The notes under the pieces are model-generated. The model saw nothing but the letters and a program-made list of their open reading frames with translations. It was not told the DNA's origin and ran no database searches. DNA of 6,803 bases from Actinomycetota bacterium (GTDB lineage Bacteria > Actinomycetota > Thermoleophilia > Gaiellales > Gaiellaceae): the NCBI GenBank assembly GCA_013698195.1, contig JACCVK010000290.1, positions 1 through 6,803 on the forward strand. Reading direction: 5' to 3'. A program made the position numbers and the translations under genes. Shown here one piece after another: positions 1-4,076 of the stretch; positions within the stretch are counted from its first letter, which is position 1; each line of letters opens with the position of its first letter.

Positions 1-28
1 CCCCCGGGAGAGTAGGACGCCGCCCACC
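1..28 (+). rRNA. rrf: 5S ribosomal RNA, 3' end (partial)
   Basis: The first bases contain GGGAGAGTAGGACGCCGCC, which matches the conserved 3' end of actinobacterial 5S rRNA (loop E/helix IV plus the 3' strand of the terminal helix). The 5' part lies before the window, so the exact 3' end cannot be set by pairing; 28 is an estimate. A strong hairpin follows directly, as expected at the end of an rRNA operon. Confidence 0.85.
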
Positions 29-34
29 TTGCTA

Positions 35-60
35 CGAAGGCCGCCGAGAGGCGGCCTTCG
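35..60 (+). terminator. rRNA operon terminator hairpin
   Basis: A perfect 11-bp stem (35-45 with 50-60) closes a GAGA tetraloop, only a few bases after the 5S 3' end. Downstream is TCGTCGTTCGT rather than a pure T run, so it is a weak-tail intrinsic terminator of the kind common in GC-rich genomes. CTACGAA at 32-38 is also complementary to TTCGTAG at 64-70, which could form a competing structure. Confidence 0.75.
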
Positions 61-79
61 TCGTTCGTAGACTCAAGAG

Positions 80-597
80 ATGAAGCTGCGCGACAACGAT
101 CTGGTGCTGCGCTCGTGGACCGAAGACGATGTGCCCGCACTCGTCGCAGCCTGCAACGATCCCGAGATCAGTCGCTGGATCCCGCTCATTCCCTCGCCGT
201 ACACCGAGGAGGATGCGCGCACGTTCGTCCTCGGCCACGCACAGCACGAGGACTACTCGCTCGCGATCACGCGCCACGGTGCGCTCGTGGGGCGATCGGC
301 CTCGGCATCAACGGGCCTGGCTATCGGGGTCGCATCGGGTACTGGGTTGCTACCGAGGCGCGGGGAGGCGGCGTTTGCACTCGCGCCTTGCGCGTGCTCT
401 CGCGGTGGGCGCTCGACGAGCTGGCCCTCGCGCGACTCGAGCTGATCACTGATCCGGACAACCTCGCATCGCAGCGCGTGGCGGTGAAGGTCGGCTTCCA
501 GCGGGAAGGGGTGCTTCGCTCGCACTTGCTCCACCCGGACGGGCGTCTTCGCGACTCCGTGATGTTCTCGTTGCTACCGGGGGAGCTTGTCGACTAA
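80..597 (+). CDS. GNAT N-acetyltransferase, RimJ/RimL type (one frameshift)
   Basis: Predicted acetyl-CoA-dependent N-acetyltransferase of the RimJ/RimL-like GNAT group; the substrate is unknown. The N-terminal part (LRDNDLVLRSWTEDDVPAL) reads from ATG 80. The C-terminal part, with the acetyl-CoA loop (TEARGGGVCTRAL, about residues 92-104) and the motif B region (DNLASQRVAVKVGFQREG, about 127-144), reads one frame away to TAA 595-597. The frames join at the G run 289-292: adding one G gives ...GALVG-AIGLGING... and an intact 172-residue protein, normal for the family. As written, translation from 80 would stop at 445 without the cofactor loop. The ATG lies 20 nt after the 5S terminator with only a weak AAGAGA ribosome site. 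The 3' end overlaps htpX by 24 nt. The family call is firm; whether the frameshift is real is open. Confidence 0.85.
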
Positions 598-1416
598 CGG
601 CGCGTGACGGCCGTTCCGTCCGGCCCCGAGCTCCCGCAGCCGGCGCACACGGTCGTCGAGCGGTGGATGTGTCTTGAACATCCGCGCGAGTTTCTCCTCC
701 TCGAAGGGATCGACGGGATAAAGGGGCTCCGTCGCCGGCGACGCCGCAAACTCGACGAGCTCCGCTGCTCGATCGAGGCGCAGCAACGCATCGGCCAGGT
801 CGTTCGCCTCGCCTCCTGCCGCAATGGCGAGGAGATCAGCCTCGAGCTCCCGCTTCGACGACAGGAGGAGGTGGACGAACGCGGAGGCGATCGGCCCGAG
901 CACGAAGAGGAGGGCTCGCGAGAACCAGCCTCCGACGCGGCTCAGCTCGATGAGAGTTGCCGCAAAGAGCACCACGAACGTCTGCACGAGCACGTCGCGA
1001 CGGCGGACGTGCGCGAGCTCGTGACCCAGAACGGCCTCGAGCTCCTCCGTGCGCAGAGCCTGAAGCGCGCCGGTTGAAACCGCGACCGCGGAGCTCCGCG
1101 GTCCCCGTCCGACGACGAACAGTCGCGGGAAGCCGTCGGGGATCAGATAGAGCTGGGGTGGCCGCACGTCGGACCTCGCGGCGACCTTGTCGAGGGTCGA
1201 ACGGAGAATCGGGTCCTCCGCAAGGGCGAAGGGGCGGGCACCGAGCATCCCCAGCAGCGCGCGATCGCCGTAGCGATACACACCTGTCGCCGCGAGAAGC
1301 GAGCAGAGCGCGAAGAGAAGCGCGCTCGTCCGCCCGCCGATGAGCCAGCCAAGCCCTCCGAGCGCGCCGGTCAGCACTCCCACGAGCAGCCATGCCTTCG
1401 CCAGGTTCACGGCCAC
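574..1416 (-). CDS. htpX: M48 family zinc metalloprotease, HtpX-like
   Basis: Predicted membrane-embedded zinc endopeptidase of the HtpX family, which cleaves misfolded or damaged membrane proteins with its active site facing the cytoplasm. The 280-residue protein has two N-terminal hydrophobic segments (about 8-28 and 31-46). The catalytic motif HELAH is at 132-136, and ELEAD at 190-194 supplies the likely third zinc ligand, E190. Two further hydrophobic stretches follow (about 144-158 and 167-186), and the HtpX C-terminal signature THPPLDDRVRRL is at 249-260. Length and order fit the family. The start is GTG (1416) with no clear Shine-Dalgarno; a second in-frame GTG at 1410 is equally possible. 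The gene lies 25 nt after the small gene at 1442-1714, so coupled expression is likely. Its end overlaps the convergent GNAT gene. Confidence 0.93.
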   Translation of the reverse strand: MAVNLAKAWLLVGVLTGALGGLGWLIGGRTSALLFALCSLLAATGVYRYGDRALLGMLGARPFALAEDPILRSTLDKVAARSDVRPPQLYLIPDGFPRLFVVGRGPRSSAVAVSTGALQALRTEELEAVLGHELAHVRRRDVLVQTFVVLFAATLIELSRVGGWFSRALLFVLGPIASAFVHLLLSSKRELEADLLAIAAGGEANDLADALLRLDRAAELVEFAASPATEPLYPVDPFEEEKLARMFKTHPPLDDRVRRLRELGAGRNGRHAPLVDKLPR

Positions 1417-1441
1417 CGCGGTGCGTGGCGCCGCGGCCCGT

Positions 1442-1714
1442 CTACTCTTCGCCGCCGTCGTCCTCCGTCAGACCGCGTGGCGGCCAGTCGGGCTCCGGTG
1501 CGTCGCAGCGGCTCGAGCAATGCAGCGAGGCGACGTTCTGGAGCGGGATCAAGATGTGTCCGTTCAGCTCGACGTGCGGGACCTCCTCGATCGAGCAGTA
1601 CGCGGTGAGCGTCCCTTCCTGGTAGTCGCCGCCGAAGAGCGCCACCTCGACCTGCTCGCCTTTGTACTTGTTCGTGTAGTCCTCCAAGGCGCGGAGGCTA
1701 GCCGATACCCGCAT
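1442..1714 (-). CDS. Small conserved-looking protein, possible Sm-like fold
   Basis: I do not recognise this 90-residue protein as a named family. Codon third positions are strongly G/C from about residue 10 onward, which supports real coding. The core KGEQVEVALFGGDYQEGTL followed by HVELNG and HILIPLQNVASL resembles the beta-strand pattern of Sm/LSM-like or SH3-like small barrels (G-x-V-x-V-x-L...G...G-x-L, then a final I-P-x-x-x-V strand). That is an impression of fold only. The C-terminus is acidic, and three Cys lie in HCSSRCDAP and TAYC. The start is uncertain: ATG 1714 has no ribosome site, and TTG 1687 is the position regenerated by the direct repeat. Rejoining across the putative element gives an 81-residue protein starting GTG-GAG-GAT, 7 nt after the phosphatase stop. 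It is followed by htpX. Confidence 0.7.
   Translation of the reverse strand: MRVSASLRALEDYTNKYKGEQVEVALFGGDYQEGTLTAYCSIEEVPHVELNGHILIPLQNVASLHCSSRCDAPEPDWPPRGLTEDDGGEE
1662..1686 (-). repeat. att-like direct repeat, copy at the htpX side
   Basis: This 25-nt copy differs from the one at 3476-3500 at only three positions. On the minus strand it runs from the second base of a TTG codon (1687-1685) through codons reading E-D-Y-T-N-K-Y, and continues in frame into the small gene. Similarity stops on both sides, as expected for a recombination core. It would be one of attL/attR. Confidence 0.6.
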
Positions 1715-1757
1715 GGTTGCGTGGTTGTCCCGGCCGTACCTGCTGCCAAATGCGATG

Positions 1758-1779
1758 CCGGTGTGGTCCCGGTGTGGTC
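1758..1779 (-). repeat. 11-nt tandem duplication, putative integrase arm sites
   Basis: CCGGTGTGGTC occurs twice in tandem without mismatch (1758-1768 and 1769-1779). It lies 71 nt inside the att-like repeat at 1662-1686. The same core appears as a tandem pair inside the other repeat (3411-3432) in the same orientation. Short paired direct repeats flanking a core are the usual form of arm-type sites bound by the N-terminal domain of lambda-type integrases. Confidence 0.5.
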
Positions 1780-1837
1780 TCGGAAGTGCTGCCCGACGTG
1801 GCAACCAGCCGGGGCTCTCGGAAGGTCCCGCGGGAAA

Positions 1838-1861
1838 TGAAAACGCCACCCGGAAGTGGCG
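1838..1861 (-). terminator. Intrinsic terminator on the minus strand
   Basis: On the minus strand a 6-bp stem CGCCAC/GTGGCG (1861-1856 with 1849-1844) with a six-base loop is followed by TTTTCATTT. It lies downstream of the tRNA-like gene and the PRC-barrel operon, and would stop their transcripts before the small gene at 1714. The stem is short, so strength is uncertain. Confidence 0.5.
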
Positions 1862-1935
1862 CCATCACTGAAACATCGTCCCGGCTCGCGAACCGGGGCG
1901 GTTCCCCCTTTTGCAATGGACAAAGTGTACTGCCG

Positions 1936-1950
1936 CTGACCGGTGGTCAG
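1936..1950. other. Short inverted repeat
   Basis: CTGACC (1936-1941) pairs perfectly with GGTCAG (1945-1950) around a three-base GGT spacer. It lies between the tRNA-like gene and the minus-strand terminator. It could be an RNA hairpin or a protein-binding dyad; there is no T run on either side. Confidence 0.35.
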
Positions 1951-1977
1951 AGTCCCTCAGATGGGTGACTGGCTGAA

Positions 1978-2047
1978 AGGCGCGGGGCCGGTTCGAACCG
2001 GCGTAGAACCCTTGCAAAGGGAACACCTAGCCGCTGGGTACCGCGCC
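1978..2047 (-). tRNA. Degenerate tRNA-like gene, closest to tRNA-Cys
   Basis: On the minus strand a perfect 7-bp acceptor stem GGCGCGG/CCGCGCC (2047-2041 with 1985-1979) encloses tRNA hallmarks. T8-A9 is followed by a D-loop AGCGGCTA with the G18-G19 pair, then an anticodon-type loop TTTGCAA between CCC and GGG, and a T-loop TTCGAA. The discriminator at 1978 is U, as in tRNA-Cys, and no CCA is encoded. Defects: the D stem is one base short, the anticodon stem has only three good pairs (two U-U mismatches outside), and the T arm is either a perfect 5-bp stem with a 6-base loop or a 7-base loop with a broken stem. By geometry the anticodon is UGC (Ala), but the G3:U70 pair of tRNA-Ala is absent; a one-base slide gives GCA (Cys). 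It may be a pseudo-tRNA or an unusual element-borne tRNA. Confidence 0.45.
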
Positions 2048-2070
2048 GAGGGTGACGCGAGCACGACCAA

Positions 2071-2085
2071 CGTGCGCCGCGCACG
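2071..2085. other. Short inverted repeat
   Basis: A perfect 6-bp stem CGTGCG/CGCACG (2071-2076 with 2080-2085) with loop CCG, immediately upstream (minus strand) of the tRNA-like gene. There is no T run, and its role is unknown. Confidence 0.3.
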
Positions 2086-2088
2086 GTA

Positions 2089-2106
2089 TGTCGCTGATCC
2101 GCGACA
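2089..2106. other. Inverted repeat downstream of the coiled-coil gene
   Basis: TGTCGC (2089-2094) pairs with GCGACA (2101-2106) around a six-base loop. It lies 16 nt past the stop of the minus-strand gene at 2122-2394. On the minus strand a TTTTTT tract (2113-2108) comes before the stem instead of after it, so it does not fit a canonical intrinsic terminator, although it may still mark the transcript end. Confidence 0.35.
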
Positions 2107-2121
2107 GAAAAAAGGTGCGGG

Positions 2122-2394
2122 TCATTCGGGTTTGCTCGTGTCATCCTGAGGCGCCTCCGGTTGGCCCTCTTCGGCTGCGCGTTCGGCCGCATAGCGCTCT
2201 TCGTACTCATACTCCCGCTCTGCCTTCCCGCGCTTCCGCTCAGCAAAGCGCTCTGCGTTCTGACGCTCCCGTTCCGCCTGCTTGCGCTCGCGCTCACGCC
2301 CGTGTTTGTACTCGCGGTAGCTGTCGTCGCCTGGGGACCGCCAACGCTTGAGAACGTAGTCGCCGACTCTCCTCAGTTTTTCCAACACACCCAT
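2122..2394 (-). CDS. Small highly charged coiled-coil protein
   Basis: No named family recognised. The 90-residue protein opens with a short basic amphipathic stretch (MGVLEKLRRVGDYVLKRW). From about residue 27 to 75 it is a nearly uninterrupted run of Arg, Glu, Lys and Ala with regularly spaced Tyr (ERERKQAERERQNAERF, EYEYEERYAAERAAEE), typical of a single charged alpha-helix or coiled coil. The tail is Pro/Glu/Asp-rich. The start is well supported: GAGGAG lies 5 nt before the ATG and overlaps the TGA stop of the upstream PRC-barrel gene (9-nt gap). The two are therefore almost certainly one operon and may act together, perhaps at the membrane or in stress. That role is inference. Confidence 0.75.
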   Translation of the reverse strand: MGVLEKLRRVGDYVLKRWRSPGDDSYREYKHGRERERKQAERERQNAERFAERKRGKAEREYEYEERYAAERAAEEGQPEAPQDDTSKPE

Positions 2395-2403
2395 CGTCGC
2401 TCC

Positions 2404-2763
2404 TCAGCGGCGGGCGAGCCGCCGACCGCTCTCCGTATCGGGCGGGATGTAGTTGAGCTGGTAGTGGTGATAGAGGTTTGACTCATCCGCCTGGGAGAGT
2501 TCGCCGCCCTCGGTCTCGATATTGGGCGCGTCCTTGACCTGCTCCTTGGAGACCGGAACCTGCAGGCTGTCGGGGCCGATCGTGATCCCGGCCAGCGGTA
2601 CGAACGTCAAGTGGCGACCGATGAAGCCCTCCTTGACGGTGCCGAACGCGGGCTCGTCCGTCTCGACGTCGACATAGACGTCTTCGAGTTTGCCGATCTT
2701 TTCGCCGTCCCAGTCGACCAGTTGCTTGCCATGCCACTCGGCGATATTCCGATGCGTGACCAT
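2404..2763 (-). CDS. PRC-barrel domain protein
   Basis: A 119-residue soluble protein whose first ~75 residues form a PRC-barrel-like domain (WHGKQLVDWDGEKIGKLEDV, then YVDVETDEPAFGTVKEG, HLTFVPLAG and QVPVSKEQV). This small beta-barrel is found in the photosynthetic reaction-centre H subunit, in RimM and in many free-standing stress-associated proteins of soil actinobacteria. A polar tail (about 85-119) includes YHHYQLNYIPP. I chose the ATG at 2763 because a strong ribosome site (GGAGGAGG) lies about 5 nt upstream; an ATG seven codons earlier would overlap that site. It is the first gene of an operon with the coiled-coil gene at 2122-2394. It lies inside the putative element, so it is candidate cargo. 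Molecular function is unknown. Confidence 0.88.
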   Translation of the reverse strand: MVTHRNIAEWHGKQLVDWDGEKIGKLEDVYVDVETDEPAFGTVKEGFIGRHLTFVPLAGITIGPDSLQVPVSKEQVKDAPNIETEGGELSQADESNLYHHYQLNYIPPDTESGRRLARR

Positions 2764-2863
2764 CTCTGCCTCCTCCCCCGGCACGGCCCCGGCGGGCGCG
2801 TGTCCGTCTCAGGGCGGTTCGTCCTCTACGCTCAGCCAGATTACTCCTCTGGCGCCCACTTCG

Positions 2864-2971
2864 GCCGAGCTCGCTGAGCATGCGGGACATGCTCGGCCGT
2901 CAAGGAGTCTCGACGTCTATAGCCATGTCGTGCCGCCGGACGAGGTCGCGTTCGGGCGGTTCTGGCCCTGA
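2864..2971 (+). pseudogene. Tyrosine recombinase/integrase, C-terminal remnant
   Basis: The plus-strand frame ending at TGA 2969-2971 reads AELAEHAGHARPSRSLDVYS, then HVVPPDEVAF and a short tail. This is the end of a phage-type integrase catalytic domain: the GH of the last His motif (His codon 2888-2890), then LDVYSHV with the nucleophilic Tyr (codon 2918-2920) ten residues later, and the usual P-x-x-E tail. No start, no upstream Arg/His box, and nothing integrase-like in any frame before about 2864 is visible, because the sequence there belongs to the upstream side of the PRC-barrel gene. It is therefore a truncated relic, not a gene. The left boundary is approximate. Confidence 0.6.
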
Positions 2972-3045
2972 TCCGATCGCCAGAAGTCTGAATGACGTGC
3001 CGCGGCGGCTCTAGACTCCGCCTGGTCCAACCAAGGAGGAGCACT

Positions 3046-3342
3046 GTGTACGTCCGAATAGCAAGGTTCGAAGGATCAGAGGACAACTGGGATGAGCGGA
3101 TCGGCCAAATCCGTGAGCGGATGACGTCGTTCAGGGGAGATGCCGACGGACCGCCGATCAAGCGTTCGTTGATGCTCGTCGATCGCAAGACGGGTCGTGG
3201 CGCGGCGGTGTCATTCTGCGAGACGGAGGACGACTTGCGCAAGGTCGACGAGTACATGAACGACATGTCGCCTCCCAGCGGGAGCGGTACTCGTTCTTCG
3301 GTCGAGATGTTCGAGGTCGCGCTCGACTCCGAACAGCTGTAG
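3046..3342 (+). CDS. Dimeric alpha/beta-barrel (ABM-like) small protein
   Basis: A 98-residue protein with a ferredoxin-like layout. The first strand is YVRIARFEG, a helix covers about 13-30 (DNWDERIGQIRERM), then come strand KRSLMLVDRKTGRGAAVSFC (about 39-58), helix EDDLRKVDEYMNDM (61-74) and last strand SSVEMFEVAL (84-93). This matches small stand-alone proteins of the dimeric alpha/beta-barrel superfamily (antibiotic-biosynthesis-monooxygenase or stress-response A/B-barrel type). Catalysis cannot be read from the sequence. GTG 3046 was chosen because AAGGAGGAG sits 5-7 nt upstream; the open frame runs further back but without a ribosome site. TAGACT at 3012-3017 is a weak -10 candidate. 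It lies inside the putative element, downstream of the integrase remnant. Confidence 0.85.
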   Translation: MYVRIARFEGSEDNWDERIGQIRERMTSFRGDADGPPIKRSLMLVDRKTGRGAAVSFCETEDDLRKVDEYMNDMSPPSGSGTRSSVEMFEVALDSEQL

Positions 3343-3410
3343 AGCGGCCAGTCAGAGAAGGGGCCGGGAACGGCTGGGGACTGCCGCCTCAGCTCCTCGG
3401 AACGCCGTCG

Positions 3411-3432
3411 CGGTGTGGTCTCGGTGTGGTCT
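3411..3432 (-). repeat. 11-nt tandem duplication, second putative arm-site pair
   Basis: CGGTGTGGTCT is repeated perfectly in tandem (3411-3421 and 3422-3432). It shares the core GGTGTGGTC and orientation with the pair at 1758-1779. It lies 43 nt inside the att-like repeat at 3476-3500. A 5-bp GC hairpin (3433-3447) adjoins it. Confidence 0.5.
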
Positions 3433-3475
3433 CCCGGCCGCGCCGGGGCCGCAAACCCGCAGGAGCACACGAAGG

Positions 3476-3500
3476 TTGTACTCATTCGTGTAATCCTCCA
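3476..3500 (-). repeat. att-like direct repeat, copy at the phosphatase side
   Basis: This 25-nt copy matches 1662-1686 at 22 of 25 positions. On the minus strand it starts at the second base of a GTG codon (3501-3499) that is 7 nt after the phosphatase stop. It reads E-D-Y-T-N-E-Y before diverging into element sequence. The GTG would be the original start of the small gene now found at 1442-1714. Confidence 0.6.
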
Positions 3501-3508
3501 CGAGCGCG

Positions 3509-4057
3509 TCAGTGTAACGCTGAGAACTCGCCGTCCCGGAATGCCAGTCGAAGGACGTGGCAGTTGGCGATCGGCCCGGCTCCATCCAGGGCGCAGTGCG
3601 CGAGCATCGCGCGGAGCGGGCCGCCATGCGTGACGACGAGCACGCGCCCGCCGGGATGTGCTCCCGCGATTTGCAGCAACGTCGAGACGACGCGCTCGGC
3701 GAGCTCCTCGCGCGTCTCGGCGTCGCCCCAGGAACCGGTGTGCGCCTCCGGGTACCGCTCGAAGACCTCTGCGTCGGTCAGCCCCTCCCAGGTACCGAAG
3801 TCGCGCTCGCGCAGCTCGGGCAGCGTCTCGATGGGCAGCCCTCGCGGATCGGCGATCGCCCGGGCGGTTTCGTGGGCGCGGGCGAGGTCGCTCGCATAGA
3901 TGGCATCGAGCGGTTCGTCGGCGAGCTCCTGGGCCAGCGCGCGGATCTGCTCGAGCCCGACCTCGTTGAGCGACCGGTCCGTGTGGCCTTGCACACGACG
4001 CTCTGCGTTCCAGTCGGTCTCGCCGTGGCGAACGAGCAGGATGGTCGTCTCGGCCAC
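3509..4057 (-). CDS. Histidine phosphatase family protein (phosphoglycerate-mutase-like)
   Basis: A 182-residue member of the histidine phosphatase superfamily, which forms a phospho-His intermediate; the substrate is not predictable. The catalytic RHG motif is in LLVRHGETDWN (R10-H11-G12), followed by the typical QGHTDRSLNEVG. SDLARAHETA (56-65) carries the second phosphate-binding Arg, LRERDFGTWEG (82-92) the acid/base Glu region, and VVTHGG (141-146) the second catalytic His, H144. Length is normal for the cobC/gpmB-like branch. The start is GTG 4057 with no Shine-Dalgarno, 19 nt from the divergent SDR start, so a leaderless transcript is possible. Its stop is 9 nt from the 25-nt repeat; before the proposed insertion it would have been the first gene of an operon with the small protein and htpX. 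Confidence 0.93.
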   Translation of the reverse strand: MAETTILLVRHGETDWNAERRVQGHTDRSLNEVGLEQIRALAQELADEPLDAIYASDLARAHETARAIADPRGLPIETLPELRERDFGTWEGLTDAEVFERYPEAHTGSWGDAETREELAERVVSTLLQIAGAHPGGRVLVVTHGGPLRAMLAHCALDGAGPIANCHVLRLAFRDGEFSALH

Positions 4058-4076
4058 CTCGCTACGCTAGCCGGCC

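Larger units (their letters stand above)
1715..2121. other. Gene-free but structured 400-nt stretch
   Basis: I see no convincing protein gene here. It contains, from low to high coordinate: the 11-nt tandem repeat (1758-1779), a minus-strand terminator (1838-1861), imperfect hairpin 1880-1897, hairpin 1936-1950, the tRNA-like gene (1978-2047), hairpin 2071-2085, and hairpin 2089-2106. Open frames crossing it have scrambled codon use. Confidence 0.6.
1662..3500. mobile_element. Decayed integrative element bounded by att-like repeats
   Basis: The boundaries are direct repeats of 25 nt (22/25 identical) at 1662-1686 and 3476-3500. Just inside each end is a perfect 11-nt tandem duplication with the shared core GGTGTGGTC. 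The interior holds a degenerate tRNA-Cys-like gene, a two-gene PRC-barrel/coiled-coil operon, a tyrosine-integrase C-terminal remnant, and a small dimeric-barrel protein gene. Removing the interior rejoins the phosphatase, small-protein and htpX genes into a tight minus-strand operon. The boundary interpretation is inference; the repeats and the remnant are directly visible. No intact recombinase remains, so it is presumably not mobile on its own. Confidence 0.55.

Noticed and set aside
289..292. Programmed ribosomal frameshift in the GNAT gene
   Set aside because: There is no slippery heptamer or stimulatory structure, and two more breaks of the same type occur in the MFS gene, so a base-run deletion is simpler.
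604..1343. Plus-strand and other-frame open reading frames across the htpX region
   Set aside because: They are Arg-rich shadow frames of a clearly recognised protease gene on the other strand.
1880..1897. CCGG-TTCGCGAG-CCGG hairpin on the minus strand looking like a second tRNA T arm
   Set aside because: The loop is 8 bases and no matching acceptor or D arm could be found around it.
2089..2113. Hairpin beside a six-base A/T tract as an intrinsic terminator
   Set aside because: The tract is on the wrong side: T's precede the stem on the minus strand and A's follow it on the plus strand.
2841..3485. A 214-codon minus-strand open frame starting with ATG 3485 after GGAGGA
   Set aside because: It runs antisense through the well-started 3046-3342 gene and the integrase remnant and has no recognisable domain. 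The ribosome-site look comes from the repeat core, which encodes E-D-Y in another frame.
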